From assembly GCA_013215465.1 (NCBI GenBank), contig JABSOW010000020.1, positions 30,529-94,528 on the forward strand: 64,000 bases of DNA, read 5' to 3'. Both the position numbers and the translations under genes were made by a program. Numbering within the stretch: position 1 is the first letter of the stretch; every line of letters starts with the position of its first letter. The DNA is from Colwellia sp. (lineage in GTDB: Bacteria > Pseudomonadota > Gammaproteobacteria > Enterobacterales > Alteromonadaceae). Below the pieces are notes generated by a model. The model made no database searches, was not told the DNA's origin, and was given only the letters and a program-made list of their open reading frames with translations. Shown here piece by piece: positions 1 through 9,281 of this stretch.

Positions 1-698
1 ATTATCCTTATAAAAGCTTAGGTAGTGCTAACCATGGTTGGCTTAAATCTAAACATCATTTTAGCTTTGCTCATTACTATAATCCTACTCGCATGGGGTT
101 TGGCAAGTTACGTGTAGTTAACGACGACTGGGTTGCACCAGGTACTGGCTTTCCATTACACCCCCATCGTAATATGGAAATTATTAGCTTTATTCGATCT
201 GGTGCCATTACCCATCAAGATAGTACAGGTAATAAAGGCATAACTAAAGGAGGTGAAATACAAGTAATGAGTGCGGGCACAGGTATTGTACATTCAGAAT
301 ATAACCGCACCCAAGAGCCGTTAACCTTTTATCAAATTTGGATTGAAACTAATAAAAATAACGTAAGGCCTCGTTGGGAAAGTAAAAAATCCCCTACCGA
401 GCAGGCATCAGCGCTTACTTTATTAGCATCTGGTTACGCTGAGGATAAAAACAAAGCACTTTTTATCAATCAAGAAGCACGTATATATGGTGGTAAATTA
501 GCAAAGGACAGCATCATTGAGCATGATATTACTCATCAAGCATATATTTTAGCATCAAGTGGTATGTTCAAAGTAGAAGACAGCGCTGGCAATGTAACGT
601 TGAATAAAGGCGATGGTGCTGAAGTTACTCAGTCTACTTCAATTATGTTAAGCGCATTAACAGATTGTGAAATTATCATCATTGATACTATCGATTAA
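1..698 (+). CDS. Pirin family protein, 5' end outside window
   Basis: This is the 3' part of a pirin-type bicupin (YhhW/quercetin 2,3-dioxygenase-like). The reading frame is open from base 3, before the first ATG at 93, and those upstream codons give the family's conserved stretch (GWLKSKHHFSFAHYYNP), so the true start lies left of the window and the ATG at 93 is internal. The metal-binding cupin motif HPHRNMEII is visible, followed by the GEIQVMSAGTGIVHSE block. Pirins are cytoplasmic, metal-containing proteins; some open flavonol rings, others bind regulators, and the substrate here cannot be read from sequence. No partner gene is visible. Confidence 0.88.
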   Translation, partial: YPYKSLGSANHGWLKSKHHFSFAHYYNPTRMGFGKLRVVNDDWVAPGTGFPLHPHRNMEIISFIRSGAITHQDSTGNKGITKGGEIQVMSAGTGIVHSEYNRTQEPLTFYQIWIETNKNNVRPRWESKKSPTEQASALTLLASGYAEDKNKALFINQEARIYGGKLAKDSIIEHDITHQAYILASSGMFKVEDSAGNVTLNKGDGAEVTQSTSIMLSALTDCEIIIIDTID

Positions 699-734
699 GC
701 GAATTAATCCTAAAAGGCTGGAACTTACCATGGT

Positions 735-822
735 ACTAAAAATAACCCTGAATAAAAAATATGCCTTGATCATGAATCGCTCAGACTTCCTGAAACGAGC
801 ATCTTCAAGTGGAGCGGGTATA
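735..822. repeat. Dispersed palindromic repeat, copy 1
   Basis: One copy of a repeat family in this window that ends in GCATCTTCAAGTGG followed by (A/G)(A/G)CGGGTATA. About 85 bases align with the copy at 47914-48029 with only scattered differences. Its inner end abuts the decayed GGDEF fragment exactly where that reading frame stops resembling the family, so the repeat probably truncated it. No coding potential of its own; probably a MITE or REP-like element. Confidence 0.7.
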
Positions 823-831
823 GTACAGTTT

Positions 832-993
832 ATTAGCTCTCCTTCATATTTTACACGGGTACTTTCAACCGCTAACCTTAATCGTTCCAGCACTGCTTTG
901 GTATCTTCTAACTCAGTTTCTGCAATTAACAAAGAAAACTCTTCACCAGCTATTCGGCCAAAGATATCAAAACTCCGTATGCCAAAACACGTT
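832..993 (-). pseudogene. Decayed GGDEF (diguanylate cyclase) fragment
   Basis: On the minus strand this segment encodes SFDIFGRIAGEEF followed by SLLIAETELEDTKAVLERLR and VESTRVKYEGELIN. This is the centre of a GGDEF domain, with the active-site loop reading AGEEF instead of GG(D/E)EF. The frame has no start, no N-terminal part and no C-terminal part. It runs straight into the dispersed repeat at 822. The product cannot fold as a cyclase. Recognition rests on motif order only, but the D-x-FGRI-x-GEEF stretch is characteristic. Confidence 0.65.
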
Positions 994-1046
994 AGCGAAA
1001 ACCTGAACTATATCCCACCTGCTTATTATGCTAACGCTTTTTATCA

Positions 1047-2015
1047 CTAGAGGCTTGAAGGTAAAGCTTTCGCATCATGCAAATAAAGTTGTACATTTTC
1101 TAAGTTAATGTGACTTTTTTCTAAATAACGAGGAGAAAGGTCAATGGCATTTTGTAAAAAATATTCCGCTTCTTGGTAACGACCATCTAATAATAAGAAA
1201 TAGCCAATATCATTATATGCTTGAGCTGTGCTCATCACTTGTTTAAAAAGTTGAAGTGCTTGGTTGTATTGACCTGTACGGACATAAATGAGTCCTAGGT
1301 TAAGTTTAGCTCGTTCAAAGTTTGAATTGATATCAAGCGCTTTTTTATAAAAATCTTCAGCCAAACTATAATTGCTGGTTAAATAATATGAGTAACCCAT
1401 ATTGGTATAAATCAATGATAAATTTTCTGAAATAGGGATGATTAAATTGAAAATTTCTCTCGCATATTCATGACGGTGACCAAGATCGCTGAGTACTGCT
1501 AAGGCGTTATAGGCGAGTAAAGGTGATTCACTATCCAGTGCGATGAAATGTTCAAATGAAACATTTGTATGAAGCCGCTGCTGATCTAATTTAACGGTAC
1601 GTTCAAGTGCATCCTTAGCTTTGTCCGTTTGCTTATGCTCAAAATAATAAATGCCCATTTGGGCTAACGCAGGAACATGATCAGGTTTGACGGTCAAAGC
1701 TTGCTTAAATGCCCTAATTGCTAATTCTGGGCTATCTAGGCTATTTTGAATATGGCCAATTTTACATAAAATTTCTATATCGTTTTTATCAAATTCAAGT
1801 GCTTGAAGATAATAAAAAATAGCTTTTTTTAAATTGTTACTTTGTGCTTCGGCTTCAGCCAAAGTTAAGTTTTTCTCTTTAGATTGTATGTTATTTTCCG
1901 GTGGTTTTTTTTCGTCACTTGAATTGCTAGTATTAGTGCAACCAGCAATAGTGACTGAAAAAATCAATAATAAACTGGTAATAATTAGGTATTTTCTATT
2001 CGAATATATCATCAT
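1047..2015 (-). CDS. tadD: TadD-like TPR lipoprotein of the Flp pilus
   Basis: Last gene of the tad operon. The N-terminus is a lipoprotein signal with a lipobox ending in TIAGC (Cys at about residue 26), so the protein should be anchored in the outer membrane or periplasmic leaflet. The rest is a run of TPR units (for example AIFYYLQALEFDKNDIEIL, AIRAFKQALTVKPDHVPAL and YNQALQLFKQ). TadD is the TPR protein of Tad machines and is thought to help assemble or localise the secretin. The start overlaps the tadC stop by one base, which indicates translational coupling. Length (322 aa) is typical. Confidence 0.88.
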   Translation of the reverse strand: MMIYSNRKYLIITSLLLIFSVTIAGCTNTSNSSDEKKPPENNIQSKEKNLTLAEAEAQSNNLKKAIFYYLQALEFDKNDIEILCKIGHIQNSLDSPELAIRAFKQALTVKPDHVPALAQMGIYYFEHKQTDKAKDALERTVKLDQQRLHTNVSFEHFIALDSESPLLAYNALAVLSDLGHRHEYAREIFNLIIPISENLSLIYTNMGYSYYLTSNYSLAEDFYKKALDINSNFERAKLNLGLIYVRTGQYNQALQLFKQVMSTAQAYNDIGYFLLLDGRYQEAEYFLQNAIDLSPRYLEKSHINLENVQLYLHDAKALPSSL

Positions 2016-2992
2016 TAAAACGCCTTATCCCAAACATTCATTACTTTTAATACCGCTGGACCAATCGCCACGATAAAGAAAGATGGCCAGATACAAAACA
2101 TCATAGGAAATATCATCTTAACGCCTAATTTAGCAGCATTTTCTTCTGCAGCTTGCAGGCGTTTATCTCGATACTCATCAGCATAAATTCGAATCGTTTC
2201 AGCAACACCAGTACCCAGCCTAAGGCTTTGCACAATCACAGAATTTAACCCTCTAATATCTTCTAAACCGGTTCTATCACTAAATTCTTGTAATGCTTGT
2301 TGCATTGATAACCCAACACGAACTTTACTGCAAACTAAGCCAAGTTCATGGGCTAATTCAGGGTGTACAAAATCCAGCTCATTTTTAACACGTTGAAATG
2401 CTTCTAATAAACCCAAACCAGCCTCACAACATACAATCAATAAATCGAGCGCATCGGGGAAAAACTTACGCAATGACTTCATACGGAGATTAGCTAGTCT
2501 ATGTAAAATCAACGAAGGTAATATATAAAAAAGACCGATAATAAAAGCAAAAATATAAAGAGTAACTAATAGGGATAAACCACCAGAAAGTTGCACCACA
2601 GCAATTGAAACTAATATCCCAGAGAGTAAGGATATTAGTTTAAGCGCATTAAATAACTTTAACGCGTTAGTTGAATGATAACCAGCATGAATAAGTAGTT
2701 TTTTGGTGGATTTATCGCCAGAAAAGCTACTGTTAATCAATGGTATATGTTTTATTTTATTTAAGTTATGTTCAAGAGTCGATGAAAAATCTTCTTGGGT
2801 ATGGGTAGCCGATAAGGGCTGATGGGTCAGTTTATCTATCTGCGCTTTTACTGGCGAATAGAGGCCTGAAAATATATAGTAAAATGCCATCGCTAAAGTC
2901 ACGCCAGCAGCGGCAGCAACAAGGTAAATCAACCATTCAACCATGACTTTATTATTAGTGAAACTTAGTAATAAACCTTGTAGATATTCCAT
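2015..2992 (-). CDS. tadC: TadC inner-membrane platform protein
   Basis: Type II secretion F-family protein. It has a hydrophobic N-terminal helix (about residues 20-42), a paired hydrophobic block near 115-160, the cytoplasmic F domain with the family stretch DALDLLIVCCEAGLGLLEAF, and a C-terminal membrane helix. With TadB it forms the inner-membrane platform on which the TadA ATPase acts to extrude Flp pilin. It sits 3 bp downstream of tadB and overlaps the tadD start, the normal tadABCD order. Length of 325 aa fits TadC. Confidence 0.9.
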   Translation of the reverse strand: MEYLQGLLLSFTNNKVMVEWLIYLVAAAAGVTLAMAFYYIFSGLYSPVKAQIDKLTHQPLSATHTQEDFSSTLEHNLNKIKHIPLINSSFSGDKSTKKLLIHAGYHSTNALKLFNALKLISLLSGILVSIAVVQLSGGLSLLVTLYIFAFIIGLFYILPSLILHRLANLRMKSLRKFFPDALDLLIVCCEAGLGLLEAFQRVKNELDFVHPELAHELGLVCSKVRVGLSMQQALQEFSDRTGLEDIRGLNSVIVQSLRLGTGVAETIRIYADEYRDKRLQAAEENAAKLGVKMIFPMMFCIWPSFFIVAIGPAVLKVMNVWDKAF

Positions 2993-2995
2993 GAT

Positions 2996-3964
2996 TTACA
3001 CCTCTATTTGAATTAATTTTTTAATCCACCAAATACCTAGCAGCATGCCAGCGCCACCCCATTTCAGTAAGTTTAACCCCGCAGGGGTTGAAATTAATAT
3101 GGCCACATAACTTGGCGATGATATATATAAAACAGCAAAGAGCACAAAAGGCATTAACACCAAAACCCAACCAGAAAGTCGACCTTCTGCAGACAAAGTT
3201 TTCACCTTTCTTTTAAAGGTGAATCGTTGTCTGATCACTTTTGATAATTTATCAATGTTTTCAGCAAGATTGCCACCAGTGGATTTTTGAATAGCAACCG
3301 CGCTAGAAAATGCCATTGCTGAAGTACTTGGCACTCGCTTAACAAAATTGAGTAATGCTGTTGTGGTATCATTACCAAAATTAATACGATTAAAAATTAT
3401 CTTAAATTCATCGGCTAAATGACCGTCCATTTCCTCAAAAACAAGTTTAATGGCATCACTAAAAGCATAACCTGCCTGCAAACCTCTTTTAAGTACGTCC
3501 ATCGCTTCGGGAAATTGCTCTTCAATTTTCTCCATGCGCTGGGTCATGTCACGATTTAACTTGAGATGAAAAGCTAACAAAATCAACAAAGAACATAATA
3601 AGCTAAATAGCCAATCTTGACTAAAAAAGCTAATAAGTGCAAAAGCAGCAAGACTAGCCCCTAAGGCAATAGCTAAATATTGATGACCTAACAGTTTTGA
3701 GCCGGATATTTCCATTTTATAGGTTAAATTTGAAATCCAAGGCAATGATTCTAACCAACGGGTAAAGGGCGGTAGTTGTGCTACTTTATTATTGTATAAT
3801 AAGTTTTTTTCAATATTTTTATCCTTTAACGCCAGTGACAGTAAATGTTTTTTTAACTGCTTGGTATCTGCTCTTTGTGGACTGTATACCGAAATAAACA
3901 AGCTTTGCGCCAATAAAACTACAGCGGCAAAAACTAAAAGTAAAAATATAAGTTGCGGACTCAT
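2996..3964 (-). CDS. tadB: TadB inner-membrane platform protein
   Basis: Type II secretion F-family protein with an N-terminal membrane helix, a second hydrophobic region near residues 95-130, then the F domain containing EEQFPEAMDVLKRGLQAGYA and the STGGNLAENIDKLSKVIRQR stretch that is typical of TadB, and C-terminal membrane helices. Partner of TadC in the pilus platform. It lies 11 bp downstream of tadA. A good ribosome site (AGGAGG on the minus strand) precedes the ATG at 3964. Confidence 0.9.
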   Translation of the reverse strand: MSPQLIFLLLVFAAVVLLAQSLFISVYSPQRADTKQLKKHLLSLALKDKNIEKNLLYNNKVAQLPPFTRWLESLPWISNLTYKMEISGSKLLGHQYLAIALGASLAAFALISFFSQDWLFSLLCSLLILLAFHLKLNRDMTQRMEKIEEQFPEAMDVLKRGLQAGYAFSDAIKLVFEEMDGHLADEFKIIFNRINFGNDTTTALLNFVKRVPSTSAMAFSSAVAIQKSTGGNLAENIDKLSKVIRQRFTFKRKVKTLSAEGRLSGWVLVLMPFVLFAVLYISSPSYVAILISTPAGLNLLKWGGAGMLLGIWWIKKLIQIEV

Positions 3965-3975
3965 AAAACCTCCTA

Positions 3976-5298
3976 TTAAAATTCCATGGCTGATTTATCA
4001 ATACCATATAAACTATAGGGTATGTCGATACCCTTAATCGTTAATTGGTTATGAAATAGTGGAATAACACCTGTGGCTTGATAATGGCCTATTACTTTTC
4101 CTTGCTCATCTGTTTCTTCACGTTTGAAAGTAAAAATTTCTGACATGGTAATTACATCGCCTTCCATACCAGTAACTTCTTGAATACTGGTAATGCGACG
4201 GCAACCATCTTCTTGGCGTTGTAATTGCACTACCACATCAATGGCAGAAGATATTTGTGCTCTAATATTGTGTATCGGCATGTCAAAACCGCCCATACAA
4301 ATCATATTTTCTAAACGGCCTAAGGCATCTCGAGGAGAATTAGCATGTAAGGTTGTTAGTGAGCCTTCATGGCCAGTATTCATCGCCGCTAACATATCTA
4401 TCGCCTCTGCTCCCCTAACTTCACCAATAACAATACGATCAGGGCGCATTCTTAAACAGTTTTTAACCAAATCACGTTGTGATATTTCGCCTTTGCCTTC
4501 TATATTGGCAGGGCGAGTTTCTAAGCGTACGGTGTGAGGTTGTTGCAATTGTAATTCAGCTGAATCCTCTATAGTGATAATGCGTTCATTTTCAGGAATA
4601 TAACCAGATAAAATATTAAGTAATGTGGTTTTACCACTACCAGTACCTCCTGAGATCAACACATTTAACTTACCTTTGACTACCGCTTGAATTAACTGCC
4701 CCATTTCACTGCTCATAGTGCCATAGTTTATTAGTTGCTCAGCTGAGAGTTTGTCGACAGTAAAGCGACGAATTGATAACGCAGGACCGTCAAGTGCTAA
4801 GGGGGGAATAATCGCGTTGACTCTACTGCCATCTTTAAGACGGGCATCTACCATAGGTGATGATTCATCGATTCGGCGACCGACACTAGAAACAATTCGG
4901 TCAATAATATTAAGCAGATGTTTATCATCATAAAATTGCACCGCTACTTTTTCCAATTTACCGTTGCGTTCTACATAAATACTGTCATGGCGGTTAACTA
5001 AAATATCGGCAATGCTAGCATCTTCTAATAGAGTTTCTAACGGACCCAGGCCTAAAATTTCATCAATAATCAGCTTAATCAATATTTGACGAACTTGTAA
5101 ACTTAATGGTCTGGTTATTTCATTTAATAAACTACAACATAAGTCGGTGATTTGGGTCTTAGCAACCTTGTTTTCCATGGTTTCTAATACTGATAGATCC
5201 AACAAGGTTAATATTTTGCCAAATATTTCCTGTTTAGTGCGCATATCCTCAGGCGTTAAAATACTAAAAGGATCATCTGATTTTTTACTATATAACAT
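3976..5298 (-). CDS. tadA: TadA/CpaF pilus assembly ATPase
   Basis: Hexameric secretion ATPase that powers Flp pilus assembly. Walker A GGTGSGKTT is at about residue 215-223, followed by the Asp box, GEVRGAEAIDML and the His box TGHEGSLTTLHAN. A longer frame begins with a TTG at 5310, but the ATG at 5298 is chosen because GGAGG lies five bases upstream of it. That Shine-Dalgarno sequence overlaps the end of tadZ, whose stop is at 5288, so the two genes overlap by 11 bases and are probably coupled. About 440 aa, the usual length. Confidence 0.93.
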   Translation of the reverse strand: MLYSKKSDDPFSILTPEDMRTKQEIFGKILTLLDLSVLETMENKVAKTQITDLCCSLLNEITRPLSLQVRQILIKLIIDEILGLGPLETLLEDASIADILVNRHDSIYVERNGKLEKVAVQFYDDKHLLNIIDRIVSSVGRRIDESSPMVDARLKDGSRVNAIIPPLALDGPALSIRRFTVDKLSAEQLINYGTMSSEMGQLIQAVVKGKLNVLISGGTGSGKTTLLNILSGYIPENERIITIEDSAELQLQQPHTVRLETRPANIEGKGEISQRDLVKNCLRMRPDRIVIGEVRGAEAIDMLAAMNTGHEGSLTTLHANSPRDALGRLENMICMGGFDMPIHNIRAQISSAIDVVVQLQRQEDGCRRITSIQEVTGMEGDVITMSEIFTFKREETDEQGKVIGHYQATGVIPLFHNQLTIKGIDIPYSLYGIDKSAMEF

Positions 5299-6538
5299 TA
5301 TTACCTCCAAACAGTTTGCTGAAAAACCCAGGTTTTTCTACTGGCAGCTTAAGTGGGAAAACTTGTTTTATAATGGTACAAATTTCTTTATGAATGATCT
5401 TGTTTTCAGTCAGTTTTGCCAAGGGTGAACCTAAATCGGTACAAGAACTGGCCAATTGATAATTATTGCTGACATAAAAAATACACTCGATCGCTAGGGC
5501 TTTTTTAATATCATTAAGGGTAATATGAGTGACTTTTTTTGAATAACGATTAACAATTATCTTGATTACACTCTTGTTAATCCCCATTACCTCTGTGAGT
5601 TGTTGAATAAGCGCTTTAGCTTCCCTTAGGCTGACGATATTTTGTTGCACCACAATGAGAAATTGACTCGATATAGATACTAGCGGTAAAGTGAGCAGGT
5701 CTAAACCACGAGACAAATCTACTAATACCAAGTCATGATTCAGTTTTATTTTCCATGCTAGTTGTTCTAAGTGCTCAAAATTTTTATTTTGCTCATTATC
5801 AAGCTGGGCATAAGCTTTACTAGCCAATAAGCTTAAGTTTTTACGTTTTGTCATCATCGACTTTATCGCGACATTATCGAGCTTATCAATTTCATTTAAG
5901 GCATCGGTTAAAAAATAATTGGCTTCAAGGTTAAGGGTATCGGCGAGAGACCCATAGTGTAAGTCAGCATCAATGAGCGCTATTTCATCTTGACAAAGAT
6001 CTGCGCTAATTTCTCCTAAGCAGCCAGTGATAAAACTAGCACCAGAGCCTGATTTACCATTAATTATACTAATAATAGGAGCAACTTTTTTTTCTTTTAA
6101 AATTTCATTGGCACATATCGTTAAGGTATTAAATAGCTCCTGTTCAATATCCTTAAAGGGAATAATATCTTGTACATGAAAATGCATTGCGGTACGAACA
6201 ATGTTAGCGGCAATACCATCACCTAAAAGTAACGTGGGCATATTTTTGGTAGCTAGTTTTTCAATAACCAACGGGCAATTATCTTTGTCGCTGCTTACCG
6301 CTAAAATAACTAACTCAAATTGACTTAAGTGCTCAGGCATTTGATCACTAAACTCAAAGTTTAAATTCGTAATTAAATAAAATTGGCTAGACAAGGCAAG
6401 TTGAACATTTAACTCTGTGCAAATAACCAAAACACTGAGATGAACAGGTAAACTTTGCTTTTTTTTAACTGAACCATCAGTTTCAGCTAATCTTGCATCA
6501 GGTAAATCAACAACATTATTGATGTTTTTACTCTTCAT
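5288..6538 (-). CDS. tadZ: TadZ/CpaE localisation ATPase
   Basis: ParA/MinD-like protein with an atypical receiver-like N-terminal half (residues about 30-140) and a C-terminal ATPase half. The nucleotide loop near residue 160 reads INGKSGSGASFITG: the signature lysine of the deviant Walker A is kept and the second lysine is replaced by Ala, as is common in the CpaE/TadZ group. LIDADLHYGSLADTLNLE follows. TadZ places the Tad machine at a pole or focus. Directly precedes and overlaps tadA. Confidence 0.88.
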   Translation of the reverse strand: MKSKNINNVVDLPDARLAETDGSVKKKQSLPVHLSVLVICTELNVQLALSSQFYLITNLNFEFSDQMPEHLSQFELVILAVSSDKDNCPLVIEKLATKNMPTLLLGDGIAANIVRTAMHFHVQDIIPFKDIEQELFNTLTICANEILKEKKVAPIISIINGKSGSGASFITGCLGEISADLCQDEIALIDADLHYGSLADTLNLEANYFLTDALNEIDKLDNVAIKSMMTKRKNLSLLASKAYAQLDNEQNKNFEHLEQLAWKIKLNHDLVLVDLSRGLDLLTLPLVSISSQFLIVVQQNIVSLREAKALIQQLTEVMGINKSVIKIIVNRYSKKVTHITLNDIKKALAIECIFYVSNNYQLASSCTDLGSPLAKLTENKIIHKEICTIIKQVFPLKLPVEKPGFFSKLFGGNNVI

Positions 6539-6607
6539 AATACTTCCTTAAATAACACCTTTTTAAATAATAGCTTTTAAAACAATAGTTCGTGACAACA
6601 ACGATAA

Positions 6608-7129
6608 CTATGGGACAGGTGGAACAGTTGGAAAGCAATAAGTATAATCAGGTAATCGTGTTGCACCTAAGCTCTCTCTGGGCAAGGTAGTAGCAAAACT
6701 CGGAGAGTTCAGTGTTAAAAATAAGCCTGGAATGATTAACTGGTGCTGGTAATCCTTTATCTCTGCTCTAACCAAAGCAATGTCTTTAACATCAGCTACT
6801 GGGTCACCATTAATTTGTAAATAACTGATCTGCAAGTTGCTTATACTTAAATTTGGTGCCATGGGGATATTGTCAAAAAGCGCCGCTTCGAGCATAGGAG
6901 CAAAAGCAGATTTTGCTCCATGGTCAAAATGACAAACCGTTGCTAAACGAGCGCCACGTCTTGATGCTTCGGTCAGTATATTCCAAACAAAAAATAACCG
7001 GCCTACTTCGAGTACGGCAAATAACAATAAAAAAAATACTGCACCAACTAGGGCAAATTCAATGGTATAAACGCCTCGTTGTTTATTGCGTCCTTTATTG
7101 TTTTTTACTTGCTTGGCTTTAGTAGTCAT
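6608..7129 (-). CDS. TadE/TadF-like minor pseudopilin
   Basis: Short protein with one N-terminal hydrophobic helix preceded by QRGVYTIEFALVGAVFFLLL. This matches the TadE-like domain (G-x4-EFA) recognised by the Tad prepilin peptidase. The C-terminal part is periplasmic, with two widely spaced cysteines. It follows tadE after 2 bases, so this is the second TadE-like gene, in the place usually held by tadF. Minor pseudopilins are needed for pilus biogenesis and are processed by TadV. Confidence 0.82.
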   Translation of the reverse strand: MTTKAKQVKNNKGRNKQRGVYTIEFALVGAVFFLLLFAVLEVGRLFFVWNILTEASRRGARLATVCHFDHGAKSAFAPMLEAALFDNIPMAPNLSISNLQISYLQINGDPVADVKDIALVRAEIKDYQHQLIIPGLFLTLNSPSFATTLPRESLGATRLPDYTYCFPTVPPVP

Positions 7130-7131
7130 GG

Positions 7132-7608
7132 TTATAAAGCCCTCATGGTATAGGTTGATACTAGCGGGAAACTCAAATCAATATCGTTACCTAAACCAAA
7201 GGTGGTAAAAGTATCAGAAAATAGGGGCTGCCAATCGTAAGTCACGGTAATAGTGATAAAATCACCACTAATAGTCAAACTAATATCATCGTCATTCAGG
7301 TTAGGCAGTAGTAAGGTTGTGCTAGCACTTTGACCATACTTAATTAAGCTTTTTACTTCCGCAGTTACCGCGTCTTTAATATTGATTATGTTAGTATCAC
7401 CAGGTTTGGCATTAGCAGATAAATAACGACTAGCATCTCTTACCGTTTTATTCAGCGCATTATATTGAAACATTAACCGGCCAAATTCAGCACTAGCAAA
7501 AATCAGTAATAATAAAAACGGCAATACCATAGTAAATTCTATCGCGGCCAAACCTTTTTGTTTTTTTATATAAGCCATGTTACAGCCGTTACTAATGTTA
7601 GTTGTCAT
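7132..7608 (-). CDS. tadE: TadE-like minor pseudopilin
   Basis: TadE family pseudopilin with KQKGLAAIEFTMVLPFLLLL (cleavage expected after the Gly) followed by a hydrophobic helix and a periplasmic domain. The frame is open to a GTG at 7617, but the ATG at 7608 has AGGTG seven bases upstream, overlapping the tadG stop, and is preferred. A third in-frame ATG at 7578 sits immediately before the KKQKG motif and would give a more usual short leader, so the start is uncertain by ten codons. Confidence 0.83.
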   Translation of the reverse strand: MTTNISNGCNMAYIKKQKGLAAIEFTMVLPFLLLLIFASAEFGRLMFQYNALNKTVRDASRYLSANAKPGDTNIINIKDAVTAEVKSLIKYGQSASTTLLLPNLNDDDISLTISGDFITITVTYDWQPLFSDTFTTFGLGNDIDLSFPLVSTYTMRAL

Positions 7609-7617
7609 ACAATACAC

Positions 7618-8955
7618 CTAAGAATCAGTACTGTTGGGTACATGATATAACACCATTTTATAGGGCCCTGGGCTATCTATGGCTTCCAATGTTGCATTAC
7701 CACCGCCAGAGCAATCATAGAGAAACTCACCAATAACATAAGACTCTTGCCCCTTATGCTCCACTTTTTGGGTGAGAAAGAAGCAACCAACGCCCAAAAA
7801 ATCAAGATTATTAGCACCGTTGGTTTCACCATCACATTTGGCAATCACTACATTCATAATTCTTCGTCCGGGGGATGCCGGCAATATTTGACTAAAATTT
7901 TCTTCTTGTGGATTAACCGTTAAACCTTCCGTTGGCGGTGTACAACTTGGTATAGCTTTATTATTGTCATCTACATACCAACCCGCTTGGTAGGCTTTAG
8001 TTGCATATGCCTCAGCTAAAGCCTCCTGATTGATTACCCCATCTACTTCAATGTCTTCCACTTCGATTTTCTGGCCCTGGCAAATATTTTCATCTCTTGG
8101 ATGTTCGTCAGAGTTTACTGGGCCGTTCCAAAATCCCAAGCGAGTATTAAGCCCTTGTGCCACCGGGCCGACACTATTACCCGGCTCTGTTGGCACAGAC
8201 TCATTATCTGTGCCTGTGGCAAAACAAGTTTGTACAATATTATCTTCCCCCGCCATAGCGGTGCGAATATCAGCGGCGCCAGAGTTACTTTCCAGCCGAA
8301 TTAGTTGAAAGTTTCCTGCGCCAATAGCAGATTCGGTATTAGAGCCAATTTTCATCATATATAAACTATTGTGTACTAAACCGAAAGGTGGCGTAGTACC
8401 CGTGCCACACACCGCCATGGGCACTAAGTTAGTAAAGCAATTTTCTATGGCAGTGCTAGGACCTGCTAAGGCAGTTGCCGAAACTTGTTTATTAAAACTA
8501 AATACATTAGCTAAAAAATTATCTAAGCTCAGTTGGGTAAGTGAAATTTTGACAAATTGAGCATCTGGATCGGCTACCGCTAAAAAAGGATCAGCGTCGA
8601 CAGAATATTCAAACGATAATACCGCAGTACTAGTATCATCAATATCTGCCAAGTCAATAGCACGGGATAACTCTTGTTGATCGCTATGGGCGAGATTTAC
8701 TTGCAATAAATTTATCGCTGCTGTTTCCGCTTGGGCACGTGTTGCTCCTGAATCTAGCTCTTTTGCGGCATGTAAAGCCGCAGCATCTACCAGGTTTTGC
8801 AATCGGCCTTTATTTAATAATAAATGGCCACCATCTAACGCCAATGATGCCAAAGTGAGCAATGCTAATAAACTGATGACAAATAATACCAAGACATTAC
8901 CACCTTGATGGCGTTTGTCTTTATTTTGATTCAGTACCTTATGAATAGTTAACAT
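7618..8955 (-). CDS. tadG: TadG-like pilus assembly protein
   Basis: Begins with a short basic leader, then GGNVLVLFVISLLALLTLAS and the conserved LALDGGHLLLNKGRLQNLVDAAALHAAKEL. This is the TadG N-terminal (Tad domain) signature. The remaining ~370 residues are a periplasmic domain with several cysteines (for example NCFTNLVPMAVCGTGT), without an obvious von Willebrand MIDAS motif. TadG proteins are minor membrane-anchored components of the Tad system. Located between the small lipoprotein and tadE, as in other gammaproteobacterial tad loci. Confidence 0.8.
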   Translation of the reverse strand: MLTIHKVLNQNKDKRHQGGNVLVLFVISLLALLTLASLALDGGHLLLNKGRLQNLVDAAALHAAKELDSGATRAQAETAAINLLQVNLAHSDQQELSRAIDLADIDDTSTAVLSFEYSVDADPFLAVADPDAQFVKISLTQLSLDNFLANVFSFNKQVSATALAGPSTAIENCFTNLVPMAVCGTGTTPPFGLVHNSLYMMKIGSNTESAIGAGNFQLIRLESNSGAADIRTAMAGEDNIVQTCFATGTDNESVPTEPGNSVGPVAQGLNTRLGFWNGPVNSDEHPRDENICQGQKIEVEDIEVDGVINQEALAEAYATKAYQAGWYVDDNNKAIPSCTPPTEGLTVNPQEENFSQILPASPGRRIMNVVIAKCDGETNGANNLDFLGVGCFFLTQKVEHKGQESYVIGEFLYDCSGGGNATLEAIDSPGPYKMVLYHVPNSTDS

Positions 8956-8969
8956 GATTATATACTCTC

Positions 8970-9227
8970 TTACTGGCTCAATTGACGAGACTCTTTCATG
9001 TTATAAATACTGCGTTGATATTTATTAATAACATTTCTGCCATAATTTCCATCTAAGGTAGCAATGATGCCGTCATTTAGCTCAGCCGCATTTGGGTTAA
9101 GTATTTGCACTTGCTTAATTTGTGTATTCGATAGCGCTAACTGGTAACTGGGTTGTTCTGCACAGCCCAATATAAGTAAACTTGCTAAGGCCAGCAACGA
9201 ATTCTTTAGTAGGTTGGTTACTTTCAT
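8970..9227 (-). CDS. Small lipoprotein in the rcpB/cpaD position
   Basis: 85-aa protein with a clear lipoprotein signal (LLALASLLILGC, Cys at about residue 22) and a short mature part with no motif I recognise. It lies between rcpA and tadG, where many tad loci carry the secretin-associated RcpB/CpaD. It is far shorter than those proteins, so it is either a reduced functional analogue or an unrelated pilotin-like protein; that role is inference from position only. Confidence 0.72.
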   Translation of the reverse strand: MKVTNLLKNSLLALASLLILGCAEQPSYQLALSNTQIKQVQILNPNAAELNDGIIATLDGNYGRNVINKYQRSIYNMKESRQLSQ

Positions 9228-9281
9228 TATTAACTCCTTTATTTCTATATTTAGGGTTCGTTCGTTTTTCTTTAGTGAGTT

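Noticed and set aside
667..1050. 127-aa plus-strand open frame
   Set aside because: It crosses the repeat and lies antisense to the GGDEF relic; no start signal and no family resemblance.
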